Positions 63,913 to 64,000 of a DNA stretch of 64,000 bases are shown piece after piece (the first letter of the stretch is position 1; each line of letters starts with the position of its first letter). A program made the translations under genes and the position numbers. Origin of the DNA: Methanothrix harundinacea (GTDB taxonomy: Archaea > Halobacteriota > Methanosarcinia > Methanotrichales > Methanotrichaceae); contig DAXT01000023.1 in the NCBI GenBank assembly GCA_002506535.1, forward strand, positions 3,260-67,259, in the 5' to 3' direction. A model generated the notes under the pieces. It did not search any database. It saw nothing but the letters and a program-made list of their open reading frames with translations, and was not told the origin of the DNA.

Positions 63913-64000
63913 TTATGTCCATTGTTAGTAGCTCTTTATTAATTTACTCGTACACCTGGCGCCCCGATAGACCACCGAGGATTTCTATTAACCAGCGATC

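Overview
The window is GC-rich (roughly 60 percent by eye) archaeal chromosome. TATA-box promoters, an intron in the tRNA-Trp gene, an archaeal wyosine synthase, a two-ring CDC48 ATPase, siroheme-dependent heme genes and a Methanosarcinales-type cysteate synthase (coenzyme M pathway) together point to a methanogen of the Methanosarcinales/Methanotrichales group. The base composition and the gene mix suggest Methanothrix (Methanosaeta) or Methanocrinis; that genus-level call is inference.

Layout. 1-8 kb: purD (cut by the window edge), glnA, tRNA-Lys, intron-bearing tRNA-Trp, endonuclease IV, a membrane protein, a lone receiver-domain protein, Taw1, a parallel beta-helix exported protein and a cold-shock protein. 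8-14 kb: a minus-strand operon with two-subunit ATP-citrate lyase, an aconitase-family large subunit and a PHP phosphoesterase. 14-25 kb: an accessory stretch with a membrane-anchored NB-ARC/TPR protein, tRNA-Pro, a small basic protein plus thiI, a zinc ribbon, rubrerythrin, a transposase remnant, nested palindromes, a 396-bp tandem duplication and an AT-rich PHP-ATPase of the TrlF type. 24-45 kb: HAD hydrolase, ZIP transporter, CDC48, PQQ-type dehydrogenase, GH13 enzyme, ahb heme genes, asd, two convergent ClC proteins, an acyl-CoA synthetase, a cation-chloride cotransporter and a QueG-like Fe-S protein. 45-49 kb: an operon of cysteate synthase, an ABC ATPase, a HypB/CobW-like NTPase and a 4Fe-4S protein, with a palindromic operator candidate at its promoter. 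49-52 kb: a PolB2-type polymerase cassette with a P-loop-less RecA-like protein. 52-58 kb: a partner-switching cluster (beta-lactamase-fold protein, STAS, SpoIIE phosphatase, RsbW-like kinase) facing a purine-type permease that carries its own RsbW-like tail. 58-64 kb: exported transglutaminase-like, pentapeptide-repeat and beta-helix proteins.

The most interesting points are (i) the coenzyme M operon with three uncharacterised Fe-S/NTPase partners, (ii) the bacterial-style partner-switching module in an organism without sigma factors, including the permease fusion, (iii) ATP-citrate lyase in one operon with an aconitase-family enzyme, (iv) the PolB2 cassette, and (v) a recurring class of 14-17 bp tandem repeats, several of which start inside the stop-codon context of a gene. 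No CRISPR array, rRNA or intact insertion sequence was seen.
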